Shown piece by piece: positions 28,257-38,575 of a DNA stretch of 64,000 nt. Each line of letters begins with the position of its first letter. The stretch's first letter is position 1. Origin of the DNA: an uncultured Erwinia sp. (lineage in GTDB: Bacteria; Pseudomonadota; Gammaproteobacteria; Enterobacterales; Enterobacteriaceae); the NCBI GenBank assembly GCA_945290265.1, contig CALYQW010000004.1, forward strand, positions 62,001 to 126,000, in the 5' to 3' direction. Under the pieces are notes generated by a model that saw nothing but the letters and a program-made list of their open reading frames with translations, was not told the DNA's origin and did not search any database. Made by a program: the position numbers and the translations under genes.

Positions 28257-31212
28257 GATAAATATTATGCTTGCTAACTCGAGCCAGGTTAAGCAACTCA
28301 GTAATCCTGTTGATCTTACACGCAAGAGTGAAGGAAAAAAGCCAAAACCTTTCTCAGAGGATGTCGGAATATTCTCGTTAATCAGAAATATTCTTTCTGT
28401 TAACACTTCCTGTGCTTTTATGTTTCGTAACCCTTTTCACAATTATTCGCTACGCTCACAGGATAAAAACCATCATCCACTCCGGTTAACCTTCGGGCAG
28501 CAGCCGGAAACAGGGCTGAAAGAGGTTCTCACCAGCGGAGCAGATTTAATGGCTATGGCGCAAAATCTGCAATCTGCCCGGAGGACTGGCCGGGCTCCTC
28601 CTGGATCGCCCTATGCACTTAAACTGAATATGAAAAAGGTATTTGGCTTAGGTTTAGCATTTATCGGCAGCGCCGCTGCGGCTCCGGTGCTCAATCAGCG
28701 TTGGTATCAAAGCCCGGCAAATCAGGGAAGTACAGATGACTGTTTGCAAGCTGACTCAGGATATTTTTTTGAGCATCCATGGGTTGTAGATTCTGGTTCC
28801 AGCGAGTTTAATCAGGAAGCTCAGCTGCCACATGCAGAGGCGATTTGGGCGGAGAAAGCTGTCTCTGTCACAAGTGCAACCGAAACGGATGATGTTGTAA
28901 TAAGAGAAAAGGATTTCTCCTGTTTTACACAACGGGAAAACTTATCCCTGGCGCAGATATTAAGACAGGTAGGACAGACACTGACTAACCCGGTGACAAA
29001 ACTGGCAGAAGAATCGCAGGTGATCCATTTTTATAATCGCTTCCATGAGTGTCCCGCTGAAGAGGATATAAAAAAATTAACTGCAATCACTTTGATGGTT
29101 GATAAAGTGACTTCCGCCGTAGTTGCATTGATCCCCGGAGCAAACAATATCCTGGTGCTGCAGACAGTGGGAGGGGCGTTATTTCAGTTTTTTGCAGATG
29201 CCCTGGAAGGGAAAAGTAGCGACAGCGATCTGGCCGATGAAGTTAACAGCCAGATTATCTTTATGGCCAAAGCGATTGTTGAAACAGCGCCCAAAGGTCC
29301 TGACGGTAAAGTTAATCCAGAAAAGATAAAGTTACCGGAAAATATTTCCTGGAAAAACGGTCGTTTCTCAGTACCTTTTAAAGGTGCAATATCAGAGATA
29401 TCTCATGATGGTGAGGGTTTTCTGCTCAAAGTAAACGGGAGAAAGCACAGAGCATTCTATTCCAGAGAAAAAAATACATGGGAAATTTTAACCGATAAAA
29501 GGAAATCAAATCCTGAGTATAGTAATAAATTTCGCCATATAAAAAAATTAGAGTCACGGTATATTGATGACAGATTTTTCTTTACTTCGGATAAATACAG
29601 ACAGTGTGCGACGATAAATCCGCATTACTTTAAGTTTGCGCTACCGGATAAAAATGGAATTTATACTTATTTTGATGCCGTCACTAAACAACAGGCCAGA
29701 GCAGTAAAGATAGAGGAAAATTTCTACCGGCTCCGTCCCGGAGGGGGTAAAGGGAGTTTTTATATTGGCGAACGATCTGATGTTGAAATCATGCGCTTTG
29801 ATGATATCTACTATGAAGTGAATGAAAAATCTGAGACAGATTACACTCCCTGCCGCCTGAGACGGGCACCGGGTACGTCCTGTAGCTATCTTTCTTCCGG
29901 GTTAGCCGAAATACTGGAGAGTAACAAAGTTAAAGGCATACCTGTTAATGAGATGACGGATCTGACAGCTGACAGTACAGGTTCAGGATTTTATAAAAAT
30001 GCCAGGGATAAATTGTTTTTCAAATACCATGATATGCTGTTCAGACTGAAACGCAGAAGGGGAAATCATCCGGATGAGAGTTACGATATTCTTGGCAAAA
30101 AAAGTCAGAGTTTACTGAAGAGACTGACAGGCAGAAAAATAGCCGTACTGTATGTTAGCCGGGCAAGGGGCCGCCCTTACTTCACCACACCGATGGAAAA
30201 TATGATGGAAAGCGCCGGTGTCTCGCGCGAAACCGCTGAAAGTCATATTGCTATGGGTTACCTTGCATCCGATACCCGTCTCAGCCATGAGGTGCCTCCC
30301 GGGTTGCGGGAAACTATAAAAAGTATTAGCGTGAAAGTGCTGAGAGACCCGGCTTATACGTTATACAATCCCAGTGCTGAAGAGACTCAGGCGGTCAGTT
30401 TTTTTAGAAAAGAAGCAACAAAGCTGATTGATGCTGCCAGTGAATATTTTGAACTGCATTACGAGAATGATCGTGAATCATTCGCCCGGCCTGATATTCC
30501 TGAACCTGAAACTGCGGTTAACCCGATGTCTTTTATAGCAAGCCTCTACGCTAAAACCGAGGGTATGGTGCTGGGAGAGTTTCATGCATCAATAGCAAGT
30601 AAGAAGTTCCTGATTGAAAATATGAAAGCCTTACATAAAGCAGGGGTGAGAACCCTTTATCTTGAGCATCTGCAGTCAGATATGCATCAGGCTGATCTGA
30701 ATCATTTCTACAAAACGGGAAGAATGACGGATAATCTGAAAAGTTTTATTCAGCAACTTGATTATGGACATCACACTGACCCCGCTGAAAAATTCAACTT
30801 TATAAAGCTTGTCAAGGCCGCTCGCCGGCAAAATATACGCACGATTGCCATCGATTCGTTTATCAGTTATTACGCAGAGTCCCCGCATGGGAGCTCAATA
30901 ATGAATCGTGTAAAAATCATGAACTATTACTCCCACAGGGTTATGGTAGAGAATCGGATAAAAACACCGGGAAAATGGATTGCACTGGTAGGTAATGCGC
31001 ATCTGGGTACCCTGGGTCATACCCCAGGTATTGCTGAGCTGAACCAGGCTGTGGGGATCCGGGTTGAAGATGTCGCAGCGGGAATGCCTGACGAAATAGT
31101 GAAGGATCCTGGGAAGCTTATGTTCAGGGGTCAGGGTTTTCTCGCTGCGGAGAGAGCAAGAGTAATCAAGGGCGATCTGCTGCTGAAAATAGGCACAAAA
31201 CCAGCAGAGTAA
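28240..31212 (+). CDS. Large toxin/effector-like protein with C-terminal TIKI/ChaN-type domain
   Basis: A 990-codon frame; ATG at 28267 (981 residues) has the better-spaced ribosome site (GAGA) and may be the true start. The first ~125 residues are polar and low in structure, as in secreted effectors. A signal-peptide-like stretch MKKVFGLGLAFIGSAAAAP follows at 131-149. The middle has a hydrophobic helix region (VDKVTSAVVALIPGANNILV, about 287-306) and a beta-rich section. The C-terminal domain (about 760-950) carries GEFH (779-782), YLEHLQSDMH, AIDSF and VGNAHLGT (917-924), the Glu/His pattern of the TIKI/ChaN/EreA-like superfamily also found in the C2 part of Pasteurella multocida-type toxins. 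AT-richer than its neighbours, suggesting transfer. No hrp box was found upstream. Secretion route and target unknown. Confidence 0.7.
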   Translation: MCQSYEINIMLANSSQVKQLSNPVDLTRKSEGKKPKPFSEDVGIFSLIRNILSVNTSCAFMFRNPFHNYSLRSQDKNHHPLRLTFGQQPETGLKEVLTSGADLMAMAQNLQSARRTGRAPPGSPYALKLNMKKVFGLGLAFIGSAAAAPVLNQRWYQSPANQGSTDDCLQADSGYFFEHPWVVDSGSSEFNQEAQLPHAEAIWAEKAVSVTSATETDDVVIREKDFSCFTQRENLSLAQILRQVGQTLTNPVTKLAEESQVIHFYNRFHECPAEEDIKKLTAITLMVDKVTSAVVALIPGANNILVLQTVGGALFQFFADALEGKSSDSDLADEVNSQIIFMAKAIVETAPKGPDGKVNPEKIKLPENISWKNGRFSVPFKGAISEISHDGEGFLLKVNGRKHRAFYSREKNTWEILTDKRKSNPEYSNKFRHIKKLESRYIDDRFFFTSDKYRQCATINPHYFKFALPDKNGIYTYFDAVTKQQARAVKIEENFYRLRPGGGKGSFYIGERSDVEIMRFDDIYYEVNEKSETDYTPCRLRRAPGTSCSYLSSGLAEILESNKVKGIPVNEMTDLTADSTGSGFYKNARDKLFFKYHDMLFRLKRRRGNHPDESYDILGKKSQSLLKRLTGRKIAVLYVSRARGRPYFTTPMENMMESAGVSRETAESHIAMGYLASDTRLSHEVPPGLRETIKSISVKVLRDPAYTLYNPSAEETQAVSFFRKEATKLIDAASEYFELHYENDRESFARPDIPEPETAVNPMSFIASLYAKTEGMVLGEFHASIASKKFLIENMKALHKAGVRTLYLEHLQSDMHQADLNHFYKTGRMTDNLKSFIQQLDYGHHTDPAEKFNFIKLVKAARRQNIRTIAIDSFISYYAESPHGSSIMNRVKIMNYYSHRVMVENRIKTPGKWIALVGNAHLGTLGHTPGIAELNQAVGIRVEDVAAGMPDEIVKDPGKLMFRGQGFLAAERARVIKGDLLLKIGTKPAE

Positions 31213-31380
31213 TCACCAGCGTATTGTTTCCCGTGCCGAACCCGGTCTCCGGCTGGCAGCCAGTGAGCAATGCGCATCAACGCTATACCCATTTGCTATT
31301 TCCTGTTTCCCGCAAAGATTCAGTTGTGACCTGGTTCAGGGTACACTGGCCATTCATTGTTAACGGATCAGGACCAACCT

Positions 31381-31842
31381 ATGCATTGCCCATTTTGTAG
31401 TGCAGTGGATACCAAAGTGATCGATTCCCGCCTGGTCGGGGAGGGCAGCTCGGTGCGTCGTCGCCGGCAGTGTCTGGTGTGTCATGAGCGGTTTACCACT
31501 TTTGAAACCGCCGAACTGGTGATGCCCCGGGTGATAAAAAGCAATGATGTGCGCGAACCCTTTAATGAAGAAAAATTACGCAGTGGACTGATGAAAGCGC
31601 TGGAGAAGCGCCCGGTGAGTGCCGATGCGGTAGAAAATGCCCTCAGCCATATTACCAGCCAGCTGCGCGCCACCGGTGAACGCGAAGTCGCCAGTAAAAT
31701 GCTGGGCAACCTGGTGATGGATGAGCTGAAAAAGCTGGATAAAGTCGCCTATATTCGCTTTGCTTCGGTTTACCGCAGCTTTGAAGATGTGCGTGAATTT
31801 GGCGAAGAAATCGCCCGCCTGCAGGATAAACCCGATGCGTGA
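31381..31842 (+). CDS. nrdR: Transcriptional repressor of ribonucleotide reductase genes NrdR
   Basis: ATP/dATP-sensing repressor of nrd operons. ATG at 31381 starts [20 protein letters not shown], the family start; 153 residues. The zinc ribbon (CPFC ... CLVC), basic VRRRRQC and the ATP-cone ([20 protein letters not shown]) are intact. ribD starts 8 bp before its stop, so the two are translationally coupled. Confidence 0.98.
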   Translation: MHCPFCSAVDTKVIDSRLVGEGSSVRRRRQCLVCHERFTTFETAELVMPRVIKSNDVREPFNEEKLRSGLMKALEKRPVSADAVENALSHITSQLRATGEREVASKMLGNLVMDELKKLDKVAYIRFASVYRSFEDVREFGEEIARLQDKPDA

Positions 31843-32938
31843 TGAACATTATATGGCACGGGCGCTGGAGCTGGCGCGCCTTGGCTGTTTTACCACTACC
31901 CCCAATCCCCAGGTTGGCTGCGTAATTGTTAATCAGGGGGAGGTTGTGGGTGAAGGTTGGCACCTGCGTGCCGGCGAGCCCCATGCGGAAGTCCACGCCT
32001 TACGGATGGCAGGGGAGCGCGCGCGCGGTGCCACCGCCTATGTCACTCTGGAGCCGTGCAGCCATTTTGGCCGCACGCCACCCTGCAGCGATGCGCTGAT
32101 TGATGCCGGCGTCAGCCGGGTGGTGGTGGCGATGCAGGATCCCAACCCGGAAGTAGCCGGACGCGGGCTGTATCGTCTGCAGCAGGCCGGTATTGCGGTC
32201 AGCCACGGGCTGATGATGCAGGAAGCAGAGTACCTTAACCGGGGGTTTCTCAAGCGGATGCGCACCGGTTTTCCCTGGCTGCAGCTGAAGCTGGGCGCTT
32301 CTCTTGATGGTCGCACCGCCATGGCCAGCGGGGAAAGCCAGTGGATCACCTCACCTGAAGCACGTCGCGATGTGCAGCGCCTGCGTGCGCAAAGTTCCGC
32401 TATTCTTTCTACCAGCGCCACGGTGCTGGCGGACGATCCCGCGCTGACGGTACGTTATGCGCAGCTGGACAGCGCTACCCGTGCCGCGTATCCCGAAAGT
32501 CAGCTGCGTCAGCCGGTAAGAGTGATTGTTGACAGCCGTAACCGCGTGACCCCTGAGAACCAGTTAATCAGCCAGCCGGGAGAAACCTGGCTGGCGCGCA
32601 CTCAGCCTGATGCGCTAGCCTGGCCACAGAATGTCAGCCAACTGAGCGTACCGGGCCATAATAACCATCTGGATCTGGTGGCGCTGATGATGCAGCTGGG
32701 TAAAAAGCAGATTAACAGCGTCTGGGTTGAAGCCGGGGCACAGTTTGCCGGTGCGCTGCTGCAGGCGGGCCTGGTGGATGAACTGATTGTTTATCTTTCA
32801 CCCAAACTGCTGGGAGACGCGGCGCGCGGCCTGTGTCAGCTGCCGGGGCTGGAACGACTGGTCGATGCTCCCGCCTTTCGCTTTAGCGATATTCGCCAGC
32901 TGGGGCCGGATCTGCGCCTGACACTGACGCCACAATAG
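31835..32938 (+). CDS. ribD: Bifunctional riboflavin deaminase/reductase RibD
   Basis: Catalyses two steps of riboflavin synthesis: deamination of the pyrimidine, then ribosyl reduction with NADPH. The N-terminal deaminase has the zinc site HAEVHAL and [11 protein letters not shown]; the C-terminal reductase begins at about 146 with [22 protein letters not shown]. 367 residues as in E. coli. The start [14 protein letters not shown] is chosen over an upstream in-frame Met within nrdR. Confidence 0.98.
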   Translation: MRDEHYMARALELARLGCFTTTPNPQVGCVIVNQGEVVGEGWHLRAGEPHAEVHALRMAGERARGATAYVTLEPCSHFGRTPPCSDALIDAGVSRVVVAMQDPNPEVAGRGLYRLQQAGIAVSHGLMMQEAEYLNRGFLKRMRTGFPWLQLKLGASLDGRTAMASGESQWITSPEARRDVQRLRAQSSAILSTSATVLADDPALTVRYAQLDSATRAAYPESQLRQPVRVIVDSRNRVTPENQLISQPGETWLARTQPDALAWPQNVSQLSVPGHNNHLDLVALMMQLGKKQINSVWVEAGAQFAGALLQAGLVDELIVYLSPKLLGDAARGLCQLPGLERLVDAPAFRFSDIRQLGPDLRLTLTPQ

Positions 32939-33026
32939 CGCCCTGTGCAAAAACAAGCAGGCCGTGAAAGAGTATGATAGAATCCGCCCCCCTGCGGGGC
33001 CAAACCGATACCCTGAAAGGAACACT

Positions 33027-33497
33027 ATGAACGTTATTGAAGCTGCTGTAGCTACTCCTGATGCCCGCGTTGCCGTGGTGATTGCGCGTTTTAACAATTT
33101 TATCAACGACAGTCTGTTAAGCGGTGCGATTGATGCGCTGAAGCGTATAGGCCAGGTAAAAGATGAAAACATTACCGTGGTCTGGGTACCGGGTGCCTAT
33201 GAAATGCCGATGACGGCCCGTGCGCTGGCAAAGTCCGGTAAGCACGACGCGGTGATTGCGCTGGGTACGGTGATCCGTGGCGGCACTGCGCATTTTGAGT
33301 ATGTTGCCGGTGAAGCCAGCTCCGGTCTGGCAAGCGTGGCCATGAACAGTGATATCCCGGTAGCCTTTGGCGTGCTGACGACTGAAAATATTGAACAGGC
33401 CATTGAACGCGCCGGAACCAAAGCAGGAAATAAAGGTGCGGAAGCCGCGCTGACTGCTCTGGAAATGATTAACGTATTAAAAGCTATTAAAGCCTGA
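33027..33497 (+). CDS. ribE: 6,7-dimethyl-8-ribityllumazine synthase
   Basis: Condenses the RibD-pathway product with dihydroxybutanone phosphate to lumazine (ribH in some nomenclature). 156 residues starting [20 protein letters not shown] behind AAAGGAAC. Visible active-site motifs: [24 protein letters not shown] and [12 protein letters not shown]. Followed by nusB after 16 bp. Confidence 0.98.
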   Translation: MNVIEAAVATPDARVAVVIARFNNFINDSLLSGAIDALKRIGQVKDENITVVWVPGAYEMPMTARALAKSGKHDAVIALGTVIRGGTAHFEYVAGEASSGLASVAMNSDIPVAFGVLTTENIEQAIERAGTKAGNKGAEAALTALEMINVLKAIKA

Positions 33498-33513
33498 TTT
33501 TAAGGGGAATTTC

Positions 33514-33933
33514 GTGAAACCTGCTGCTCGCCGCCGCGCCCGTGAATGTGCCGTTCAGGCTCTCTATTCCTGGCAGATCTCTCAGAACGACATCGCTGAT
33601 GTCGAATACCAGTTTCTGGCGGAACAGGACGTTAAAGATGTCGATATTAATTACTTCCGCGAGCTGGTTAGCGGCGTGGCAACCAACAGCGCCTACCTGG
33701 ACGATCTGATGAAGCCCTGGCTTTCGCGCCAGCTGGAAGAGCTGGGTCAGGTTGAAAAAGCGGTCCTGCGTATTTCGCTGTTTGAGCTGAGTAAGCGTGC
33801 GGATGTTCCCTACAAAGTGGCTATCAACGAAGGGATCGAACTGGCAAAAGTGTTCGGTGCTGAAGACAGCCACAAATTTGTTAACGGGGTACTGGATAAA
33901 GCCGGACCACAAATCCGCCCTAACCGCAAATAA
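33514..33933 (+). CDS. nusB: Transcription antitermination factor NusB
   Basis: RNA-binding factor of rRNA antitermination complexes, acting with NusE/S10 on boxA. 139 residues from a GTG start behind AAGGGGAA. All-helical protein with [16 protein letters not shown] and [20 protein letters not shown] typical of the family. Standard ribE-nusB-thiL order. Confidence 0.98.
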   Translation: MKPAARRRARECAVQALYSWQISQNDIADVEYQFLAEQDVKDVDINYFRELVSGVATNSAYLDDLMKPWLSRQLEELGQVEKAVLRISLFELSKRADVPYKVAINEGIELAKVFGAEDSHKFVNGVLDKAGPQIRPNRK

Positions 33934-33940
33934 TCCTCTA

Positions 33941-33967
33941 CAGGCCGCTTATGCGGCCTGATTCTTT
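33941..33967 (+). terminator. Hairpin between nusB and thiL
   Basis: CAGGCCGC-TTAT-GCGGCCTG followed by ATTCTTTT. An intrinsic terminator or attenuating hairpin that would lower transcription into thiL. Confidence 0.65.
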
Positions 33968-33987
33968 TGTAAAACCCGGAATACACT

Positions 33988-34968
33988 ATGGCCTGTGGCG
34001 AATTTGAACTGATAGCGCGTTATTTTAACCGCGAGGCAGGCACTCGTCGTGATGTTGAAGAAGGCATTGGTGACGACTGCGCTCTGTTAAAAGTACCGGA
34101 AAATCAGACCCTGGCCATCAGCACCGATACGCTGGTGGCAGGCGTCCATTTTATGCGTGATATTCATCCGGGCGATCTCGGCTACAAAGCGCTGGCGGTC
34201 AATCTCAGCGATCTGGCTGCGATGGGCGCCGATCCCGCCTGGCTGACGCTGGCGCTGACGCTGCCCGAAGTGGATGAAAGCTGGCTGCAGCCGTTCAGCG
34301 ACAGCCTGTTTGAGCTGCTGGATTATTACAGTATGCAGCTGATTGGCGGCGATACAACCCGTGGCCCGCTGAGTATGACGTTAGGTATCCACGGTCTGCT
34401 GCCGGAAGGGCGCGCACTGAAGCGCAGCGGCGCGCACGTGGGTGACTGGATTTATGTCACCGGATCGCTTGGCGACAGTGCGGCGGGACTGGCGCTGTTG
34501 CAGCACCGTGAGAAAATCAGCGATCCCATCGCCCATGAAGCGCTGATCAAGCGCCATCTGCGTCCGATGCCGCGTATTTTGCAGGGGCAGGCGCTGCGCA
34601 GCCTGGCCAGTGCAGCGATTGATATTTCTGATGGCCTGATTTCCGATCTCGGCCATATCCTACAGGCCAGTCATTGCGGGGCACGGATTAATCTGGATGC
34701 GCTGCCGCTGTCGGCGGCGTTGAGCCAACATTTTCCCGCAGAGCAGGCGCTGGAGTGGGCGCTGACCGGCGGTGAGGATTACGAGCTGTGCTTTACCGTG
34801 CCGGAGATTAATCGCGGTGCGCTGGATGCCTCGCTGGGGCGGCTGGGGGTGCCTGTTACCTGTATTGGGCAGATTGCGCCGCAGGCGGAGGGGATACAGC
34901 TGTTGCAGCAGGATCGGCCGGTGACATTTACCGGGAAAGGGTTTGATCATTTTGCGGTGCGTCGGTAG
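33988..34968 (+). CDS. thiL: Thiamine-monophosphate kinase
   Basis: Phosphorylates thiamine phosphate to thiamine diphosphate. 326 residues; N-terminal [10 protein letters not shown], metal site [32 protein letters not shown] and [14 protein letters not shown] are those of the PurM-like kinase family. In E. coli pgpA directly follows with overlap; here no pgpA frame is present and GC-rich non-coding DNA follows. Confidence 0.98.
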   Translation: MACGEFELIARYFNREAGTRRDVEEGIGDDCALLKVPENQTLAISTDTLVAGVHFMRDIHPGDLGYKALAVNLSDLAAMGADPAWLTLALTLPEVDESWLQPFSDSLFELLDYYSMQLIGGDTTRGPLSMTLGIHGLLPEGRALKRSGAHVGDWIYVTGSLGDSAAGLALLQHREKISDPIAHEALIKRHLRPMPRILQGQALRSLASAAIDISDGLISDLGHILQASHCGARINLDALPLSAALSQHFPAEQALEWALTGGEDYELCFTVPEINRGALDASLGRLGVPVTCIGQIAPQAEGIQLLQQDRPVTFTGKGFDHFAVRR

Positions 34969-35300
34969 CTGGGGGCTGGGGTGGCTTTGCTGTCTGCTTT
35001 TTATAGCCAGGGCAACAGCCAGGTCAACGACGTTTCACCCTCCCGCTGCGCGGACTGGCGAGCAGGGCGGCCAGTCGCCGCCGCCCTGCACCCGGGCTTG
35101 CGGCGTCACGTCGCCCGCTGACGCGGGTTCTCTCGGCCACGCCAATTTCTGGCGGACCGGCGTGATTCGCCGTCCTGGCTCAGCACGCCTTTCGCCGCCG
35201 TCCTGGCGGCTCTTCCTGGAAATCAGCGTAACCTCGGCTCTGTTCCTGATGCCGTCCAAAGGTCAACTGCCAGGTCAAAGGCAAGGGCAACGGCCAGGGG
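34969..35300. repeat. GC-rich non-coding segment, suspected dispersed intergenic element
   Basis: About 330 bp, much more GC-rich than its surroundings, without a credible gene. It is flanked by related low-complexity strings (GGGCAACAGCCAGGTCAACG at 35011-35030; GGTCAACTGCCAGGTCAAAG at 35262-35281, followed by GGGCAACGGCCAGGGG). A similar short string (AACAGCCAGGTCGAGG) occurs at 55839. It holds several small inverted repeats and stands where pgpA and yajO are in E. coli. Interpreted as an interspersed extragenic element; this is inference. Confidence 0.4.
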
Positions 35301-37166
35301 TTACTGTGCCAGCCAGTCTTCTATTTGCTGACGGATCCCCTCAGCATCCAGCATCAGGTCATGTTGGATTTCCTGCTGGCTGCCCTGCGGGATAAAGCGA
35401 TCCGGCAGGCCAATGTTCAGTACCGGTACCGGGCGGCGTTTCGCCATCAGCAACTCATTGACGCCACTGCCGGCTCCGCCTTTAATCGCCCCTTCTTCCA
35501 GAGTGATTAGCGCCTGATGGCTTGCCGCCATCTCCAGTACCCGTTCTTCATCCATTGGCTTCACAAAGCGCATATCCACCAGGGTGGCGTTTAAGGCTTC
35601 AGCAACCGCAGCGGCTTCGGTCAGCAGCGTACCAAAGTTGAGGATAGCCAGCTTTTCGCCACGGCGTTTCACCACGCCTTTACCCAGTGGCAGTGATGCC
35701 AGCGGTGCCAGCGTTGCTCCCGTACCGCTGCCGCGCGGATAGCGTACCGATGAAGGGCCATCCTGATAATGGTAGCCGGTGTACAGCATCTGGCGGCACT
35801 CGTTCTCATCGCTTGGCGTCATAATTACCATATCCGGGATACAGCGCAGGAAAGCAATATCAAATGCCCCCTGATGGGTCTGACCATCAGCACCGACAAT
35901 GCCACCGCGATCAATGGCAAACAGTACCGGCAGCTTCTGGATAGCCACATCGTGGATCAGCTGATCGTAGGCGCGCTGCAAAAAGGTGGAGTAGATCGCC
36001 ACTACCGGCTTATAGCCGCCAATCGCCAGCCCGGCGGCAAAGGTCACCGCATGCTGCTCGGCAATCGCCACATCAAAATAGTGATCCGGATAGTCGCGGG
36101 AAAATTCCACCATCCCGGAGCCTTCACGCATCGCAGGGGTGATGGCCATCAGCTTTTCATCACTGGCAGCCATTTCACTCAGCCACTGACCGAAAATTTT
36201 GGAGTAGGTTGGCAGGCCGCCGCTGCTTGCCGGTAGCTGACCGCTGGCCGGATCGAATTTAGGCACCGCATGCCAGCTGATAGGATCCTTTTCAGCCGGG
36301 GCGTAGCCTTTGCCTTTTTTGGTCATAATATGCAGGAACTGTGGCCCTTTCAGCGCGCGCATATTACTCAGGGTTTGCACCAGCGCCAGCACGTCGTGAC
36401 CATCCACCGGGCCGATATAGTTAAAGCCCAGCTCCTCAAACAGCGTACCAGGAACCACCATTCCTTTCAGATGCTCTTCGGTGCGTTTTACCAGCTCTTT
36501 GATCGGCGGCAGGCTGGTCAGCACCTTTTTGCCACCTTCACGCAGCATGGAATAGGTTTTTCCGGACAGGATCTGCGCCAGGCGGTTATTCAGCGCGCCG
36601 ACGTTTTCCGAGATCGACATTTCATTGTCGTTAAGCACCACCAGCAGATCGGCTTTAATATCACCGGCGTGGTTCATGGCTTCAAACGCCATGCCGGCGG
36701 TGATCGCGCCATCGCCAATAATACAGGCGGTGCGACGATCCAGTCCCTCTTTACCCGCCGCGACCGCCAGTCCAACCCCGGCACTGATGGAGGTGGAAGA
36801 GTGACCCACGCTCAGCACGTCAAATTCACTTTCTTCGCGCCACGGAAACGGGTGCACGCCATTTTTTTGCCGGATGGTGGCGATGCGATCGCGCCGTCCG
36901 GTGAGAATTTTATGTGGATAAGCCTGATGACCAACATCCCATACCAGATGATCGAACGGCGTGTTGTAGACATAATGCAGCGCAACGGTCAGTTCGACGA
37001 CGCCGAGACCCGAAGCAAAATGCCCGCTGGAGCGACTGACGCTGTCCAGCAGATACTGACGTAGCTCGTCACAGAGTTGTGGCAGGCTCTGTTTTGGCAG
37101 CAAGCGTAATTCTTGCACCGTGCCTGCCAGCGCAAGCATCGGGTATTTTGCAGGTTCAAAACTCAT
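35301..37166 (-). CDS. dxs: 1-deoxy-D-xylulose-5-phosphate synthase
   Basis: Thiamine-diphosphate enzyme joining pyruvate and glyceraldehyde 3-phosphate, the entry to the MEP isoprenoid pathway and a source of thiamine and pyridoxal precursors. 621 residues; ThDP motif [19 protein letters not shown] ... [24 protein letters not shown] near the start, [13 protein letters not shown] and the C-terminal transketolase-like domain. Downstream of ispA by 18 bp in the xseB-ispA-dxs operon. Confidence 0.98.
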   Translation of the reverse strand: MSFEPAKYPMLALAGTVQELRLLPKQSLPQLCDELRQYLLDSVSRSSGHFASGLGVVELTVALHYVYNTPFDHLVWDVGHQAYPHKILTGRRDRIATIRQKNGVHPFPWREESEFDVLSVGHSSTSISAGVGLAVAAGKEGLDRRTACIIGDGAITAGMAFEAMNHAGDIKADLLVVLNDNEMSISENVGALNNRLAQILSGKTYSMLREGGKKVLTSLPPIKELVKRTEEHLKGMVVPGTLFEELGFNYIGPVDGHDVLALVQTLSNMRALKGPQFLHIMTKKGKGYAPAEKDPISWHAVPKFDPASGQLPASSGGLPTYSKIFGQWLSEMAASDEKLMAITPAMREGSGMVEFSRDYPDHYFDVAIAEQHAVTFAAGLAIGGYKPVVAIYSTFLQRAYDQLIHDVAIQKLPVLFAIDRGGIVGADGQTHQGAFDIAFLRCIPDMVIMTPSDENECRQMLYTGYHYQDGPSSVRYPRGSGTGATLAPLASLPLGKGVVKRRGEKLAILNFGTLLTEAAAVAEALNATLVDMRFVKPMDEERVLEMAASHQALITLEEGAIKGGAGSGVNELLMAKRRPVPVLNIGLPDRFIPQGSQQEIQHDLMLDAEGIRQQIEDWLAQ

Positions 37167-37184
37167 CGCAGACTCATTTGGAAG

Positions 37185-38084
37185 TTATTTATCGCGTTCA
37201 ATAATGAAGGCAGCCAGTGCCTGCAGTGACGCGGTATCACAGGATTGTGCGCTCAGCATCGACAGGGCAGCCAGTGCCTGCTGGTACAGATCCCGGGCTT
37301 TGGCTTTGGCCTGCTCCAGCCCGAGTAGTGCCGGATAGGTGCTTTTGCCCAGCTGCTGATCGGATCCCTGCTGCTTTCCGGTAACGGCACTGTCGCCCAC
37401 CACATCAAGAATATCGTCCTGCACCTGAAATGCGAGGCCGATGGCGTCAGCATAGCGATCCAGCGCAGGTAATGCTGCGCGCCCGCGCTCGCCGGCGGCC
37501 AGCGCCCCCAGCCGTACCGCAGCGCGAATTAGCGCCCCGGTTTTATGGCGGTGAACCTGTTCCAGCTCCGCCAGGGTAATCTGTTGACCTTCCGCTGCCA
37601 GATCCAGCGCCTGACCCGCGCACATGCCCGCCGCACCGCTGGCCTGCGCCAGTTCAGAAATCATTTTGAGCCGATCGCGATCACTGACATCGGGCATTGG
37701 TGCATCTGCCAGCAGCGAGAAGGCCAGAGTTTGCAGGGCATCACCCGCCAGAATGGCAGTGTTTTCACCAAATTTAATATGGCAGGTTGGCTGTCCACGC
37801 CGCAGACTGTCATCGTCCATCGCCGGCAGGTCATCATGGATCAGCGAGTAAGCATGAATACATTCCACGGCAGCCGCCAGGGCATCCAGCGCGCTGTCAT
37901 CCGCCTGCAACATCTGCCCGGTAGTATAGACCAGCCAGGGACGCAGACGCTTACCACCCAATAGTGTGCCATAAGTCATGGCGTTCACCAGTGGACTGTT
38001 CTGAAATGGTAGCGCCGTTAGCTGTTGCTGTAGTACCGCATCAATGCGTTGACGCGTCTGCTCAAGGGAAAGAGTGACATCCAT
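37185..38084 (-). CDS. ispA: Farnesyl diphosphate synthase
   Basis: Condenses IPP with DMAPP/GPP to farnesyl diphosphate. 299 residues with both Asp-rich metal motifs: DDLPAMDDD (first) and FQVQDDILD (second), plus GGKRLRPWLVY. Its start overlaps the xseB stop by one base. Confidence 0.98.
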   Translation of the reverse strand: MDVTLSLEQTRQRIDAVLQQQLTALPFQNSPLVNAMTYGTLLGGKRLRPWLVYTTGQMLQADDSALDALAAAVECIHAYSLIHDDLPAMDDDSLRRGQPTCHIKFGENTAILAGDALQTLAFSLLADAPMPDVSDRDRLKMISELAQASGAAGMCAGQALDLAAEGQQITLAELEQVHRHKTGALIRAAVRLGALAAGERGRAALPALDRYADAIGLAFQVQDDILDVVGDSAVTGKQQGSDQQLGKSTYPALLGLEQAKAKARDLYQQALAALSMLSAQSCDTASLQALAAFIIERDK

Positions 38085-38338
38085 CAGCTGTTTTCCGGCG
38101 TAAAAGGCGTCAGTGCGGCGTCACTGTCATCGCCCTTATCACCGTTTAGTAAAATCTGTACCCGCTGTTCCGCCTGGGAAAGGGTTTGCTGACCGGCTTT
38201 GGCCAGCTGTACGCCGCGCTCAAATTCATTCAGCGCCTCTTCCAGCGGCAGATCGCCGCTTTCCAGACGGGTAACAATCTGTTCCAGCTGCTGTAACGAC
38301 GCCTCGAAACTGACGGACGGTTGCGCTTTTTTCGGCAT
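38084..38338 (-). CDS. xseB: Exodeoxyribonuclease VII small subunit
   Basis: Small helical subunit of ExoVII, which degrades single-stranded DNA. 84 residues with [20 protein letters not shown] and [16 protein letters not shown], the family signature. First gene of the xseB-ispA-dxs operon, divergent from thiI. Confidence 0.98.
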   Translation of the reverse strand: MPKKAQPSVSFEASLQQLEQIVTRLESGDLPLEEALNEFERGVQLAKAGQQTLSQAEQRVQILLNGDKGDDSDAALTPFTPENS

Positions 38339-38575
38339 ATTTAATCCTGAATTATCACAATTTTTAGCAGCAAATAACCACTGTTCTCCCGCAGGAGTTA
38401 ACCGGTTTACCGGTGCGCATCGGACATCGTTAAACCAGGTCAGCAGTTGCCAGGCAAAGATGATATACTGCTGCGTCCGGATGCAAAAGGCGTAACGCCA
38501 GATTGCAACATTATGATTTTATCAGCTAAGTGCCTTCCCTTTCAGCACTTAATTGCCTACTGAAGCCGTGCTGCC

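Noticed and set aside
34943..35395. 150-codon frame over the thiL-dxs gap
   Set aside because: Starts inside thiL, ends inside dxs on the other strand, has skewed Arg/Pro/Gly composition and no ribosome site; a by-product of GC-rich DNA.
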